DNA of 64,000 bases from Firmicutes bacterium HGW-Firmicutes-2 (GTDB taxonomy: Bacteria; Bacillota; Clostridia; Lachnospirales; Vallitaleaceae). Of the stretch, positions 24,882 to 33,347 are shown piece by piece. The stretch covers positions 18,935-82,934 of the forward strand of contig PGZV01000019.1 in assembly GCA_002841495.1 (NCBI GenBank), written 5' to 3'. The notes beneath the pieces are model-generated. The model saw only the letters and a list, made by a program, of their open reading frames with translations. It did no database searches and was not told the origin of the DNA. A program made the translations under genes and the position numbers. Numbering within the stretch: position 1 is the first letter of the stretch; each line of letters starts with the position of its first letter.

Positions 24882-26066
24882 ATGTTCAAAATTAATGATC
24901 GCATTACATGGGTTGGTAAAATAGATTGGGATCTCAAGAAATTCCACGGCGAAGAATACTCGACACATAGAGGGTCTTCCTATAATTCTTATTTAATTGA
25001 AGATGAAAAAACTGTACTGATTGATACGGTATGGCAACCTTTTGATGAAGAGTTTATCACGAACCTCAAAAAAGTCATTGACCTTAAAAAAATCGATTAC
25101 ATCATTGCCAACCACGCTGAAGTTGACCATAGTGGTGGTCTACCTGAGTTGTTAAAAGAAATACCGGGCACACCTATTTACTGTACAGCTAATGGCATTA
25201 AGTCACTTAAAGGTCACTATCACGAAGACTGGAATTTTATTCCGGTAAAAACCGGTGATACCTTAGATCTTGGAGAAGGAAAGCTTATTTTTATCGAAGC
25301 ACCAATGCTTCACTGGCCCGATAATATGTTCGAGTATTATACCAAGGACGAAATTCTCTTCAGTAACGATGCTTTCGGACAGCACTATGCTTCTGAGTTT
25401 ATGTACAACGATCTTGTGGATCAAGCTGAACTCTACCAAGAAGCCCTTAAGTATTATGCTAACATATTAACACCTTTTAGCCCTTTGGTCTCAAAAAAAA
25501 TCCATGAAGTCCTTGGATTTAATGTACCTGTAAGCTTGATTTGCCCGGCTCATGGTGTTATCTGGCGTGAAAATCCCACACAAATCGTCGAGAAGTATCT
25601 AGAGTGGGCTGACAATTACCAAGAACATCAAGTAACGGTCATCTACGATACCATGTGGGATGCCACCAAAAAAATGGCTGAAGCCATTGCTGAAGGTGTC
25701 AAATCTGTAGATCCGACACTTAACATCAAGCTTTATAACGTGGGTACAGCCGATAAGAATGATGTGATTTCCGAAGTCTTTAAGGCAAAACTTGTGGTGG
25801 CTGGATCCTCTACGATTAACAAAGGTATTCTATCTGCTATGGCTTCAACCCTTGAAATCATGAAAGGTTTGAATTTCAAAAATAAAAAAGCCGCCGGTTT
25901 TGGCAGCTATGGATGGAGTGGTGAATCGCCTAAGCTTATGAAGAAAGCCCTTGAAGATTGTGGTTTTGATGTTCTTGAAGAAGGCCTTGGTATTCTCTGG
26001 AAGCCGGATGAAAATGCTCTCAAACTATGCCGAGACTATGGCACGCAACTCGCAAATAAATTATAG
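24882..26066 (+). CDS. fprA: Flavodiiron protein (NO/O2 reductase)
   Basis: A metallo-beta-lactamase-like di-iron domain (HAEVDHSGG, LHWPDNMF, FSNDAFGQHY, CPAHGVIWR carry the ligands) is fused to a C-terminal FMN flavodoxin domain (IYDTMWDATKKMAE). There is no rubredoxin extension. It reduces NO to N2O or O2 to water in strict anaerobes. ATG 24882 lies seven bases after AAAGGGG; the ATG at 24876 is only one base from it. Confidence 0.93.
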   Translation: MFKINDRITWVGKIDWDLKKFHGEEYSTHRGSSYNSYLIEDEKTVLIDTVWQPFDEEFITNLKKVIDLKKIDYIIANHAEVDHSGGLPELLKEIPGTPIYCTANGIKSLKGHYHEDWNFIPVKTGDTLDLGEGKLIFIEAPMLHWPDNMFEYYTKDEILFSNDAFGQHYASEFMYNDLVDQAELYQEALKYYANILTPFSPLVSKKIHEVLGFNVPVSLICPAHGVIWRENPTQIVEKYLEWADNYQEHQVTVIYDTMWDATKKMAEAIAEGVKSVDPTLNIKLYNVGTADKNDVISEVFKAKLVVAGSSTINKGILSAMASTLEIMKGLNFKNKKAAGFGSYGWSGESPKLMKKALEDCGFDVLEEGLGILWKPDENALKLCRDYGTQLANKL

Positions 26067-26091
26067 AATACGTACTACATAAACATAATAA

Positions 26092-26146
26092 AATAATCAC
26101 CTGTCCATGGCCATGTATGACTTGCCGGACAAGGTGATTATTTTTT
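26092..26146 (+). terminator. Terminator between the flavodiiron and lipoprotein genes, likely bidirectional
   Basis: A 15-bp stem (AATAATCACCTGTCC) with one bulge and a 20-nt loop is followed by TTTTTT on the plus strand. The minus strand exits through a T-rich run as well. Confidence 0.8.
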
Positions 26147-26147
26147 C

Positions 26148-27233
26148 TTAATCTACAGGGTATAAACTTTGCATCATTTCATGTGATGCATTAAAAATCT
26201 CGTTGGTACGACTGTATAGACGATCCATATCTTCATAACTACCCAAAATACCACCTTCTTGCGTATTGATCCAATTGGTAACGGATTGTACTGTGAATGT
26301 AACGACCGGTGTCTTTTGCTCCTTTAAAACAGCTTCATAAACGCGCCGCATAGGCACTGAAACTGTAAAATCTTCATCCAGCATGCCATCAAATATATTC
26401 GGACTCGATAGCTTCCAAAGACAAATGGTTAGACTCTGACTGATATTCCTTTTATATTCGATTGGTGCCCCAGGATAATCGACAAGGAATTTCTCTGATT
26501 GATAGGCTCTTTCTTTTAATACATCCGGATGTATTGCCAGATAATCTTCAACCGTCGTGGGTTCTATAACCAGTTCTGATAAAATACTCAAATAGGTCTT
26601 GGTCATATCACCTAGGTACTGACCATAATCTTCAAGGTATAACAGATAATCCACAACAGGATAAAATGCACCTTCAGCACTATAAATACCATAGCCTTGA
26701 TCAAAAAGTTTTTTTAAGTGACTCTTGTACACATCATCTTCTACAAGTGATAATAACACTTTCTTTTCATTGCCAATAAAGACATATCCGTTGGTAAAAA
26801 GATCCGTATTTTTCTCATATACATCAAAAAGATAAGTATGTATATCTGTTTGCTCCTCTTCAAAAAGCAGTTCCATTTGACCTACCAGACCAACTTCACC
26901 TCTAACAATCAATTCTGCCAGCATATCGTCTGCTAAAGATGTGTGAGCCTTTCGAATATTTTCATCGATATAAGCCTTAACTTCTTTGATATCCGGACCG
27001 GTAAATAAAAATGCTACAAATCGATCGCGCATCAATTGCTCCTGAGTCAGATCCATATCATCAGGATTTTCATTCTCTGAAACCTCAATATCCGTGTCAA
27101 GAGGTTCTTGTTCCTCTAATTCTTCATCTGTTATCGTTTGTTCTGGTAAATCATCTATATTAACATCATTTTTGTTACAGGATGATGCAAGCAGCAACAT
27201 TCCAAGTAACCCAATGGTTATCCATTTCTTCAT
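26148..27233 (-). CDS. Lipoprotein of unknown function
   Basis: 361 residues with a type II signal peptide (lipobox LLASSC, Cys19), then an acidic low-complexity linker of about 45 residues rich in Glu and Asp (EELEEQEPLDTD). A mostly helical domain of about 290 residues has no motif I recognise. It should be anchored to the outer face of the membrane. ATG follows AGGAGG. It is monocistronic: terminators or gaps flank it on both sides. No function assigned. Confidence 0.75.
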   Translation of the reverse strand: MKKWITIGLLGMLLLASSCNKNDVNIDDLPEQTITDEELEEQEPLDTDIEVSENENPDDMDLTQEQLMRDRFVAFLFTGPDIKEVKAYIDENIRKAHTSLADDMLAELIVRGEVGLVGQMELLFEEEQTDIHTYLFDVYEKNTDLFTNGYVFIGNEKKVLLSLVEDDVYKSHLKKLFDQGYGIYSAEGAFYPVVDYLLYLEDYGQYLGDMTKTYLSILSELVIEPTTVEDYLAIHPDVLKERAYQSEKFLVDYPGAPIEYKRNISQSLTICLWKLSSPNIFDGMLDEDFTVSVPMRRVYEAVLKEQKTPVVTFTVQSVTNWINTQEGGILGSYEDMDRLYSRTNEIFNASHEMMQSLYPVD

Positions 27234-27423
27234 ATGAACCTCCTGATTCCTTATTACAACGACCTCATATTATCATATACATGTTACAATTCGTTTATAA
27301 AAGTCATACGATTAAGTAACATATCATGAACCTTGACCCATATTATATATCATTCAACACAATATTTGTAGTGAGACATATGATTCATGGTCTTTTGAGG
27401 TATAAGAAAAAAGAGGCATGCTT

Positions 27424-28341
27424 TTATAATGCTTTTGTAAAGGCTTTTGCAATACCTGAAGCTACTCTTGCATTGTTGTAAACCAGCTGAATGTTCGTTT
27501 CAAGGCTCTCACCATGGGTTAATTCTTTTACCTTAGCTAAGAGAAAAGGTGTTGAGGCTTTACCCTTAATCCCTTGTTTACTTAATTCATCTAGAGCTTG
27601 TTCAATCGCTGTTGTGATCTGCTCTTTGTCTTCTTCATAGGCTTCCGGTACGGGATTACCAATCACAAAACCGCCACGAATTCTCATGGACCACTTCGCT
27701 TCCATCATAGCCGCAACTTCTTCCGGAGAATCCACGCGAACATCCACATCAAACCCACTATCTCGCAAATAAAAGGCAGGAAGATGATCCGTTTCGTAGC
27801 CAATAACGGTAACACCTTGTGTTTCTAAGTATTCCAGAGTGAGACCGATATCCAGAATGGATTTGATCCCTGCGCATACAACCGCCACATCTGTCTGTGC
27901 CAGTTCCATTAGATCTGCTGATATATCAAACGTTTCAGTCGCGCCTCTATGGACACCACCTATACCGCCTGTTGCAAACACTTTAATGCCAGCCATTTCA
28001 GCAATCATCATGGTGGTTGCGACTGTGGTTGCACCATCTTGTTTTTTAGCTACGACAACCGGCAAATCCCGCCTGCTGCATTTGATCACTTCTAATCCCT
28101 TTTTACCCAGATATTCTATTTCATCTTTGGATAAACCTACTTTTAATTTACCACCGATTATGGCTATGGTTGCCGGAACTGCACCATTTTCCCTAACAAT
28201 CTCCTCAACTTTTAATGCCGTCTCAACGTTTTGCGGATAAGGCATACCATGGGATATGATGGTGGATTCAAGGGCTACTACCGGTTTGTTCATTTCCAGA
28301 GCTTCTTCTATTTCTTTACTGATTTCCAAATATCTATTCAT
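27424..28341 (-). CDS. psuG: Pseudouridine-5'-phosphate glycosidase
   Basis: 305 residues with the IndA/PsuG signatures VALESTIISHGMPYPQN, DGATTVATTM, FATGGIGGVHRGA and STPFLLAKV. It cleaves pseudouridine 5'-phosphate to uracil and ribose 5-phosphate. The start lies three bases after the psuK stop, giving a two-gene pathway for salvage of pseudouridine from RNA turnover. Confidence 0.95.
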   Translation of the reverse strand: MNRYLEISKEIEEALEMNKPVVALESTIISHGMPYPQNVETALKVEEIVRENGAVPATIAIIGGKLKVGLSKDEIEYLGKKGLEVIKCSRRDLPVVVAKKQDGATTVATTMMIAEMAGIKVFATGGIGGVHRGATETFDISADLMELAQTDVAVVCAGIKSILDIGLTLEYLETQGVTVIGYETDHLPAFYLRDSGFDVDVRVDSPEEVAAMMEAKWSMRIRGGFVIGNPVPEAYEEDKEQITTAIEQALDELSKQGIKGKASTPFLLAKVKELTHGESLETNIQLVYNNARVASGIAKAFTKAL

Positions 28342-28344
28342 CTC

Positions 28345-29430
28345 TTAACTCTCCTTTATCATTTGCTTAATATTATCAACAGACAAATTCCTTGCAATGG
28401 TATCTTTGCTCATAACCGTCACACCTGATGCACCCAGACAAAAATCTACAAAGTCCAAACCTTTGAGCTGATGTTGCAAACCAAATACCATAGCCGCAGT
28501 GAAGGCATCTCCGGCACCTGTCACATTGACCACTTCTGATACTTTTGAGCTTCTAAAAAAGCTATGCTCCCCGTCTGTAAAATACACACCTTTTTTACCC
28601 AAAGTAATAAACACCTTCTTAATACCCATATCTAAAAATGCTTGACCTGCCAATTCAATATCCTTATCGGTAAGTATTTTTCTGTCTAGTAACACTTCCG
28701 CTTCTATTAGATTAGGCTTAATACCATAAAAACCATCTAGAACCGCTTTACCTCTAAGTGCTTTCGTCGTTGATACAGTATCAAAAATAAGCTTCGTATT
28801 CTGTAAGTGTCGTACCAAAAAATGAATGCTTGCTTCAGGCAGGTTGGCGTCGATTACGGTATAAGCACTTTTATCAATTTTCATCAACTTGGTTCTTAAA
28901 AAATCTTCATTCAGCCGACTTGTTATGGACATGTCCGATACCGCCGTTACCATATCCCCAAGGTGATCTAAGATATAGAGATACGTGGAGGTGCGTTCAT
29001 TGGCTAGTATAAGACAGTCTTCAATGTCAATACCTCTCTCTACAGCATTATCACGTACCATTAAAGCTTCAGCGTCCCCGCCCATAGCTGTTATCAACCT
29101 TACCGGCACCTCTAACATGGACAGATTTTCAGCAATATTTCTACCCACACCACCCAGAGCATGGTTGATTTTTCCCGGATTGGAATCTGCCATAATCATC
29201 AAACGATCTGATTTGCCTTGATAATCAACATTGGCACCGCCTATAACCGTCACCGGATGTTCGGTATTGGTGATATAGCCTTTGCCTTTGATAAAGCCTT
29301 TTTTCATCAGATTACTAATATGTACCCCAACAGATGCCCGGGTAATACCAAGCATTGCTGCCAGTTTTGCTTGAGAAATCATAGGATCTTTTTCAATGAG
29401 GTTAAATACTTCATGTTCTCTTTCTGTCAT
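28345..29430 (-). CDS. psuK: Pseudouridine kinase with N-terminal helix-turn-helix
   Basis: 361 residues. Residues 1-55 form a winged HTH (SQAKLAAMLGITRASVGVHISNLMKKG). Residues 60-361 form a PfkB-family kinase with GGANVDYQG, LGGVGRNIAENL and the NVTGAGDAFTAAM anion hole. It phosphorylates pseudouridine for PsuG. The HTH suggests the kinase also regulates its own operon. Start follows GGAGACGCT. Confidence 0.9.
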   Translation of the reverse strand: MTEREHEVFNLIEKDPMISQAKLAAMLGITRASVGVHISNLMKKGFIKGKGYITNTEHPVTVIGGANVDYQGKSDRLMIMADSNPGKINHALGGVGRNIAENLSMLEVPVRLITAMGGDAEALMVRDNAVERGIDIEDCLILANERTSTYLYILDHLGDMVTAVSDMSITSRLNEDFLRTKLMKIDKSAYTVIDANLPEASIHFLVRHLQNTKLIFDTVSTTKALRGKAVLDGFYGIKPNLIEAEVLLDRKILTDKDIELAGQAFLDMGIKKVFITLGKKGVYFTDGEHSFFRSSKVSEVVNVTGAGDAFTAAMVFGLQHQLKGLDFVDFCLGASGVTVMSKDTIARNLSVDNIKQMIKES

Positions 29431-29635
29431 AGCGTCTCCTAAACATTTGTTAATATCCCTTACATATGATTAGTTTATCATGTTCGTCACTTTGTGGCAA
29501 GCATCTTAAGACTAAATGCTCATAAATTAAGGCCAATCTAACAATTTATAATTTGCTATTGATATTCCTGTGTTTTTCACATTATAATCTTAGTAGACAT
29601 TAGACTAAAAATTCTAGCATAAAGAGGTGAGCCAC

Positions 29636-30346
29636 TTGCGTTTAATTTTCATTGCCGACAACGCCTATCCTTCCTTAAAAAAACAACTTCAATCATTAGG
29701 CGAGATTATAGAAATCCCAAAGTCCAATCATTTATATCCAGGTGTAGAAAATCATGGTGACCTACATCTTCATATAATAGATCAAATTATATTCATATCT
29801 CGGGAGCTCCCGAATACTATCTATAACCGATTGATTCATCTCGGTCTAGAGGTTCGTATAATTGATGAGAATTTGGACGCTGTTTACCCTAAGTCGGCTT
29901 ATCTGAATGCCTTGTCCTTAAATGATTATTTTCTTCATCCAAAGACTATTACAGCTTATAAGCTAAAAAGGCATATCGAAAGTAGCTCCAGACAATGGGT
30001 TGATATTAAACAAGGTTACGTAAGATGTGTTGCACTCCCCATTGCAGGTCATGCACTCATCACAGCCGATGAAGGTATTCTTAAGTCTTGTAAATCTACA
30101 ACACTAGATGTGTTGAAAATACAGCCAGGTTATATCAAACTTGAACATCATGACTATGGTTTTATTGGCGGAACTGCTGGCCAGATTCAAGATACGCTCT
30201 ATTTTAACGGAGATCTGACCACACATCCGGATCACCAAGCCATAAAAGACTTTATCCAACAACAAGGCTGCAGTATCGTTCAAGTAAAAGGTCTACCACT
30301 CCAAGATATCGGTTCCATTCTCGTATATGAAGGTGAGGATTTATGA
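29636..30346 (+). CDS. DUF6873-like (GME-fold) protein
   Basis: About 236 residues. I prefer TTG 29636, six bases after AGAGGTG; GTG 29627 lies inside that site. Features include DNLDAVYPKSAYLNALSL-like and HALITADEGILK segments and HDYGFIGGTAGQ near the C-terminus, a pattern I associate with clostridial DUF6873 proteins of the guanidino-modifying-enzyme fold. Naming is from memory. Its stop overlaps the start of the radical SAM gene by four bases, so the two are coupled. The reaction is unknown. Confidence 0.6.
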   Translation: MRLIFIADNAYPSLKKQLQSLGEIIEIPKSNHLYPGVENHGDLHLHIIDQIIFISRELPNTIYNRLIHLGLEVRIIDENLDAVYPKSAYLNALSLNDYFLHPKTITAYKLKRHIESSSRQWVDIKQGYVRCVALPIAGHALITADEGILKSCKSTTLDVLKIQPGYIKLEHHDYGFIGGTAGQIQDTLYFNGDLTTHPDHQAIKDFIQQQGCSIVQVKGLPLQDIGSILVYEGEDL

Positions 30347-31386
30347 AAAAACATATGAACATTCCTATTTTTGTACCTCATAATGGCTGTCCTCATGATT
30401 GCATCTTCTGTAATCAGATAAAGATAACCGGTAATAATGCCAGTTTTAATGAACGCCAAGTCCGAAATGAGATTGAAACTTATCTCTCAACTGCAAAGGG
30501 TGTTGCTCATATTGAGATTGCTTTCTTCGGCGGTAGTTTTACAGGTATTCCTATTGAAGAACAAAGGTCATATCTAGAACTGGCGACAGAATATATTCAC
30601 AAATACAATCTGGACGGTATAAGATTATCCACTAGACCTGATATGATTACTAAAGAGATTCTGGACTTTTTAAGTTACTATCCTGTAATCGGTATTGAGT
30701 TAGGTGTCCAATCCATGTCCGAAGAAGTGCTAAAGGCTTCAAAACGTGGTCACACTGCGGATGATGTGGTCAAGGCTTGCAAATTGATTCGGTCTTACCC
30801 TATTGATTTGGGTCTTCAGATGATGCTCGGTTTACCTAGGGACACAGTGGCATCATCACTCTATACAGCTGACCAAATTATTGGATTAGAGCCTGACATG
30901 GTACGTATCTACCCCACTTTGGTTATACAAGATACTGAACTGGCAAGTTTGTATCAACAGGGTCTTTATACCCCTTGGGACCTTGAGACAACCATCGATC
31001 TTTGTCTTGAAATCTTACCAAGATTCGAAGCGGCAGGCATTAAGGTTCTACGTATTGGCCTACAGACGACCCAGGACATTCAATTAGGCAAAGATGTGAT
31101 TGCCGGACCTTTTCATCCTGCCCTTAGACAACTTATTGATGAAAAACGTCTTGTAAACTATATTCTTGATTTCATAAGCGATAGTAAAGCACCCATATGT
31201 ATTGAAGCAAACTCCAAGCTCTATCAAGCCTTGATAGGACATAAAAAAAGACATTTAACAATCTGGTCAAATCATGATCCTGCTATTTCCATTCGCCAAA
31301 ATTCCAATTTGCCAAAACATATCCTTAAGATTGGTAACACCTATCACAACAGCCATAGTCTAACAACTTTATACGAAACAAGATAA
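30343..31386 (+). CDS. Elp3-like radical SAM protein
   Basis: 347 residues. The radical SAM cluster motif is CPHDCIFC (CxxxCxxC, residues 16-23), with GGSFTGI, RPDMIT and GIELGVQSMSEEVL as in the Elp3/YhcC/TIGR01212-like group. Elp3 proper also carries a C-terminal GNAT acetyltransferase; this protein stops short of it. It may modify tRNA or another substrate. Coupled to the DUF6873-like gene by a 4-base overlap. Confidence 0.85.
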   Translation: MKKHMNIPIFVPHNGCPHDCIFCNQIKITGNNASFNERQVRNEIETYLSTAKGVAHIEIAFFGGSFTGIPIEEQRSYLELATEYIHKYNLDGIRLSTRPDMITKEILDFLSYYPVIGIELGVQSMSEEVLKASKRGHTADDVVKACKLIRSYPIDLGLQMMLGLPRDTVASSLYTADQIIGLEPDMVRIYPTLVIQDTELASLYQQGLYTPWDLETTIDLCLEILPRFEAAGIKVLRIGLQTTQDIQLGKDVIAGPFHPALRQLIDEKRLVNYILDFISDSKAPICIEANSKLYQALIGHKKRHLTIWSNHDPAISIRQNSNLPKHILKIGNTYHNSHSLTTLYETR

Positions 31387-31547
31387 CATTCAAGGTACAT
31401 GTATGCCCTTAACCTTATCTAAAACTAAGTTTTACGATTTTTTTTCATAGTTTGTTCATAAACAATTTACAATTCAAAATCAAAGTGCTAGAATTATATG
31501 TAACGACATAATAACGTGTCCATTCATTTATTAATAAGGAGGTAACT

Positions 31548-33269
31548 ATGAAAAGATTTTTAAGTATTATCTTAACTCTATCCCTTTTATTTAGTTTTGC
31601 AGTACCGATTCATGCAGCAGATCCTGTAGAAATCACTGTTTTCCATGTTAACGATGTACATTCACGTGTCATTGAAAATGGAAATTTTGGTTATGCAAAG
31701 ATTGCCACCTTGGCTAACGAAGCAAGAACAGCCGGTGATCATGTTCTCCTCTTAGATGCAGGCGATTCTTTCCATGGTCAGACATTTGCTACCATATCCA
31801 AAGGTGCAAGTATAGCCCGTCTCATGAACCTCATGAAGTTTGATGCTTTGACCGTCGGTAATCATGATTTCAACTATGGACAAGCAAGACTTCTTGAATT
31901 ACAATCTGAAACCAACTTTCCATTACTAGGTGCTAATGTTCTTAAAGCAAACAATGCTTTACTTTTAGATGATTACGTCATCAAAGAGTTTGAAGGTGTA
32001 AAAGTAGCTATTTTTGGACTTGCATCTCCGGAGACCACTTATAAGACACATCCTAATAATGTGGAAGGCCTTACCTTTGAAGATCCTATTGTCACCGCTA
32101 AGCGTATGGTGGACTTATTGACACCATTGGCCGATATTATTATTTGCTTAGGTCACATCGGTAACCAAGGTATGTATACTTCTGAAGCAATCGCTACAGC
32201 TGTCGATGGCATTGACCTTTTTGTAGACGGACACAGCCATTCAATTTATGGTGAAGGTAGCGGCATGGTTGTCAATAATACCTTAATCGTACAAACCAAC
32301 GACTATGCAAAAAATCTCGGAAAAGTTACATTAAGCTATATGGATGGTACTTTAACATCAAGTGCTACCTTATTAACGACAGAAGATGCTGCAACCATCG
32401 TTCCTAATCCTGAAGTATTGGCACTTATTGAAACAGTTAGTGCTGAAAATGCAGTTATAACTTCAGCTGTTGTCGGAACAACAACTATTGACTTACAAGG
32501 CGAAAGAAGTTTTGTTCGAACTGGCGAAACCAACCTTGGTAACTTAATTGCTGAATCTATGCTGGATGTATCCGGTGCTGATTTGGCCATAACCAATGGT
32601 GGTGGTATCCGTGCTTCTATCGCTACTGGTGATGTTACTCAAGGTGATATTATCTCTGTTTTACCTTTTGGTAATTATGTAATTACTAAAAGTGTAACTG
32701 GCGCAGATATTAGATCCATCTTAGAAGTGGGAATTTCTGACTATCCTACTGAAAAAGGTGCATTCCCTCATATAGCCGGTATGACCATCAAGTTTGATTC
32801 TAACCTTCCAGTTGGTGCTAAGCTTACCGAAGTTATGATTGGTGATGAACTTCTAGACGATACAAAAACTTATGTACTTGCAACCAATGATTTCTTAGGC
32901 GCTGGCGGAGATGCTTATACCGCTTTGGCAAACTATCCAATCCTTGGTGAATTTGATGCTCTTGATGAAGTCCTTGTGGCTTATATGAAAGAAAACGGCA
33001 CAGAAAAAGCCGTTGTTACAGGTCGTATCGCAGCCATTGACCCAGTTGTTGTGGTTCCACCAGTTGTTGTGCCTCCAGTGGTTGTACCTCCTGTAGTTAC
33101 ACCTCCAATTGTAGAAGTACCTGTTGTATATATTGTTAAATCCGGAGATGTTTTATGGAGAATTGCTAGAACTTATGGTTTCACTTGGCAAGAATTATCT
33201 GAATTCAATCAGTTGAAGAATCCCAATCTCATCTATCCAGGCAACAAGATTCTTATTCCCAAAAATTAA
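31548..33269 (+). CDS. Secreted 5'-nucleotidase/UshA-family phosphoesterase with C-terminal LysM
   Basis: 573 residues. Signal peptide 1-24 (LSLLFSFAVPIHAA). The N-terminal calcineurin-type metallophosphatase has HVNDVHSR, DAGDSF, GNHDFNYG, GHIGN and DGHSHS. The C-terminal substrate-binding domain has NGGGIRA and GAGGDAYT. A Pro-Val linker made of repeated VVVPP units (about 500-525) leads to a LysM domain (about 528-573, YIVKSGDVLWRIA) that binds peptidoglycan. It probably releases nucleosides and phosphate at the cell wall. ATG follows AAGGAGG. Confidence 0.93.
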   Translation: MKRFLSIILTLSLLFSFAVPIHAADPVEITVFHVNDVHSRVIENGNFGYAKIATLANEARTAGDHVLLLDAGDSFHGQTFATISKGASIARLMNLMKFDALTVGNHDFNYGQARLLELQSETNFPLLGANVLKANNALLLDDYVIKEFEGVKVAIFGLASPETTYKTHPNNVEGLTFEDPIVTAKRMVDLLTPLADIIICLGHIGNQGMYTSEAIATAVDGIDLFVDGHSHSIYGEGSGMVVNNTLIVQTNDYAKNLGKVTLSYMDGTLTSSATLLTTEDAATIVPNPEVLALIETVSAENAVITSAVVGTTTIDLQGERSFVRTGETNLGNLIAESMLDVSGADLAITNGGGIRASIATGDVTQGDIISVLPFGNYVITKSVTGADIRSILEVGISDYPTEKGAFPHIAGMTIKFDSNLPVGAKLTEVMIGDELLDDTKTYVLATNDFLGAGGDAYTALANYPILGEFDALDEVLVAYMKENGTEKAVVTGRIAAIDPVVVVPPVVVPPVVVPPVVTPPIVEVPVVYIVKSGDVLWRIARTYGFTWQELSEFNQLKNPNLIYPGNKILIPKN

Positions 33270-33290
33270 AAATTCAATATTTCCATACTA

Positions 33291-33325
33291 AACGAAGGAC
33301 CGTCAATCATCGACGGTCCTTCGTT
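33291..33325 (+). terminator. Terminator after the nucleotidase gene
   Basis: A 14-bp stem (AACGAAGGACCGTC and complement) with a 7-nt loop, then ATTTT. It stands 21 bases after the stop codon. Confidence 0.8.
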
Positions 33326-33347
33326 ATTTTGCACTATGAAGTTCCAA

